Below, piece after piece: positions 62,821-64,000 of a stretch of DNA of 64,000 nucleotides (the first letter of the stretch is position 1; each line of letters begins with the position of its first letter). Source of the stretch: Chelydra serpentina (lineage: Eukaryota; Chordata; Testudines; Chelydridae); NCBI GenBank assembly GCA_037349315.1, contig JBAIAC010000010.1, positions 36,186,001 to 36,250,000 of the forward strand. Reading direction: 5' to 3'. The notes beneath the pieces are model-generated. The model did not search any database. It was not told the DNA's origin and was given only the letters and a program-made list of their open reading frames with translations. The translations under genes were made by a program, and so were the position numbers.

Positions 62821-63529
62821 ATGGGAAAGAATAAAGGCCATATAATGAATTACTGGTAAAATCATTTCTTGCACAATTATGAAGGTATGTAATGAATGGA
62901 GTAGGGGACTGCAGGAAGAGAAAGAATGGCCTTTGCAGATGAAAGCTGCCCAGGATAATTTCATTTTATCCTTGTTTCTGTAAGAGAATTTCTATGAGAT
63001 ACTGAGCAAAATGTTAACAGTTGGCCACTAATTGTTGTGTACCTCATTTTCTGGATGCTCAAAGTGAGGCCCCTGGAGCTAGATTTGCAGAAGCGCAGAG
63101 TGCTCACAGCCGCAACTGAAAGTCATTGTGCCTGTATTTCAAACACTGAAGTGGTATACAAATGCTAAGTACTCTGGAAAATGAGGGTGTAGGTGTTTCA
63201 AGTCGGATACTCAAAATGGGGCCTTAATTTTGGTAGGGGCCTCTTTGCACTACCATAGTATAAATCAATTAATCAAAATGTTAATAACTTCTTGGCCTAC
63301 AAAACACACACAAGAGCTAAACTGAATGCACAATTCATAAGGCTAACAGCACACTGAAAATGTTTTGCAGTTTAGAATTGCTTTTCAAATTTAAGGATTA
63401 GGAAAATACATGTGTCATTAAGATATGAAGCAGGAAGAAAGTGATCCCATAGTTGGGATCTTCCTTCCAGATGATGTCATAGTATCCTCTCACACAGAAG
63501 TTACCCCTCCAGGGGAGGAGACCCATTAT

Positions 63530-63870
63530 TAGGAAGAGGCAGGTAATAGTAATGGGGGATTTGATTATTAGAAATATATAGCTGGGTTTGTGATGACCAG
63601 GAGAGATGCATGATGAATTGGCTGCTGGGTGTGAAGGTTGCAGACCTCTCAAGACATCTAGATAGATTTATGTGAAGTGCTGGTTGTCATGGTATACATA
63701 GGAAAAAGGTCCTGGAGGCCAAGTTTAGGCTGTTAGGTAAGAGATTAAAGTGCAGTACCTTCAAGGTAGCATTCTGTGAAGCGCTTCCAGTTCTACAAGC
63801 GGGGCCAGTTAGAGAGGCAGAACTGCAGGGTCTCGTTGTGTGAATGAGAAGATAATACTGGAAGGAAGGA
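63530..63870 (+). mobile_element. CR1 5'-region fragment (ORF1 esterase-like part), decayed
   Basis: gtaatgggggatttgattat then tagctgggtttgtgatgacc, gacctctcaagacatctaga, tcctggaggccaagtttagg and agttagagaggcagaactgc match the wording of the CR1 ORF1 esterase-like region as I remember it. The segment that would encode the HVGTND-like block is missing (63693-63702). No frame is open across it. Confidence 0.65.
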
Positions 63871-63917
63871 TTTAGGTCAGGGGTCGACAGGGATTTAGGT
63901 AGGCGGTGGTCAGCAAG

Positions 63918-64000
63918 TCTCTGCAGCCCACACTGCTTCCCGCAGCTCCCATTGGCCAGGAACGGCGAACTGTGGCCACCGGGAGCTGTGGGGGGGGGGG
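63918..64000 (+). mobile_element. Edge of a GC-rich hAT-type repeat, cut by the window end
   Basis: cttcccgcagctcccattgg, then ccaggaacggcgaactgtgg and a G run, match the body of the hAT repeats at 58515 and 59990. Confidence 0.6.

Larger units (their letters stand above)
55565..64000 (-). other. EYA4: EYA4 upstream intron sequence (incomplete)
   Basis: It lies 5' of the VKKTC exon. It holds foldback relics, three hAT-type elements, a purine-rich stretch and CR1 fragments. No EYA4 start exon was found. I recognise nothing at 58830-59790 or 60900-62060. Confidence 0.65.

Overview
The window looks like a non-avian reptile genome, most probably a turtle. It is AT-rich, intron-like vertebrate DNA loaded with CR1 LINEs, Penelope-like elements (PLEs), a DIRS tyrosine-recombinase retrotransposon, a PIF/Harbinger transposon, old MIR-type SINEs and many small hAT-type MITEs. 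The taxon call rests on remembered repeat families and could not be checked by search.

Host gene: five small exons on the minus strand belong to EYA4 (eyes absent homolog 4). In transcript order they are 55564-55515, 24025-23901, 22734-22666 (a cassette exon, perhaps extending to 22651), 7568-7485 and 885-819. They read as the EYA4 N-terminal transactivation region: VKKTCTESDVS..., [11 protein letters not shown]..., [14 protein letters not shown]..., [12 protein letters not shown]..., [17 protein letters not shown]. All have AG/GT splice borders and the codon phases join without a break. The start codon, the 5' exons, the rest of the N-terminal region and the whole C-terminal phosphatase domain lie outside the window. 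Everything else is intron of this gene, including one intron of about 31.5 kb.

Intron content, low to high coordinates. 1-10.7 kb: AT-rich, with a hAT fragment and eroded palindromes. 10.8-16.8 kb: a decayed DIRS element on the minus strand (gag, RT, RNase H, tyrosine recombinase) between inverted termini. 16.9-17.2 kb: a Tigger-like MITE. 18.7-21.0 kb: a 5'-truncated PLE with a 13-bp target-site duplication (TSD), inserted in an older MITE. 21.3 kb: a 125-bp MITE with a perfect 8-bp TSD. 21.9-22.2 kb: a nearly perfect 313-bp palindrome. 25.2-29.1 kb: a Harbinger element whose Myb/SANT-like gene can still splice in frame but whose transposase is reduced to its C-terminus. 38.7-43.2 kb: nested hAT MITEs and a remnant of a second PLE family. 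48.3-50.4 kb: an inverted PLE pair. 50.7-52.1 kb: a CR1 LINE. 52.4 kb: a short PLE 3' end. 57.3-60.1 kb: GC-rich hAT elements. 62-64 kb: CR1 fragments and the edge of another GC-rich repeat.

No rRNA, tRNA, CRISPR array or prokaryotic feature was seen. Apart from EYA4, all the coding capacity recognised comes from transposable elements, nearly all of it broken. The findings I rate highest are the hammerhead-like fold in the 3' tails of two different PLE families, the spliceable Harbinger Myb gene with a minisatellite in its intron, the 313-bp palindrome, and the inverted PLE pair resembling twin priming.
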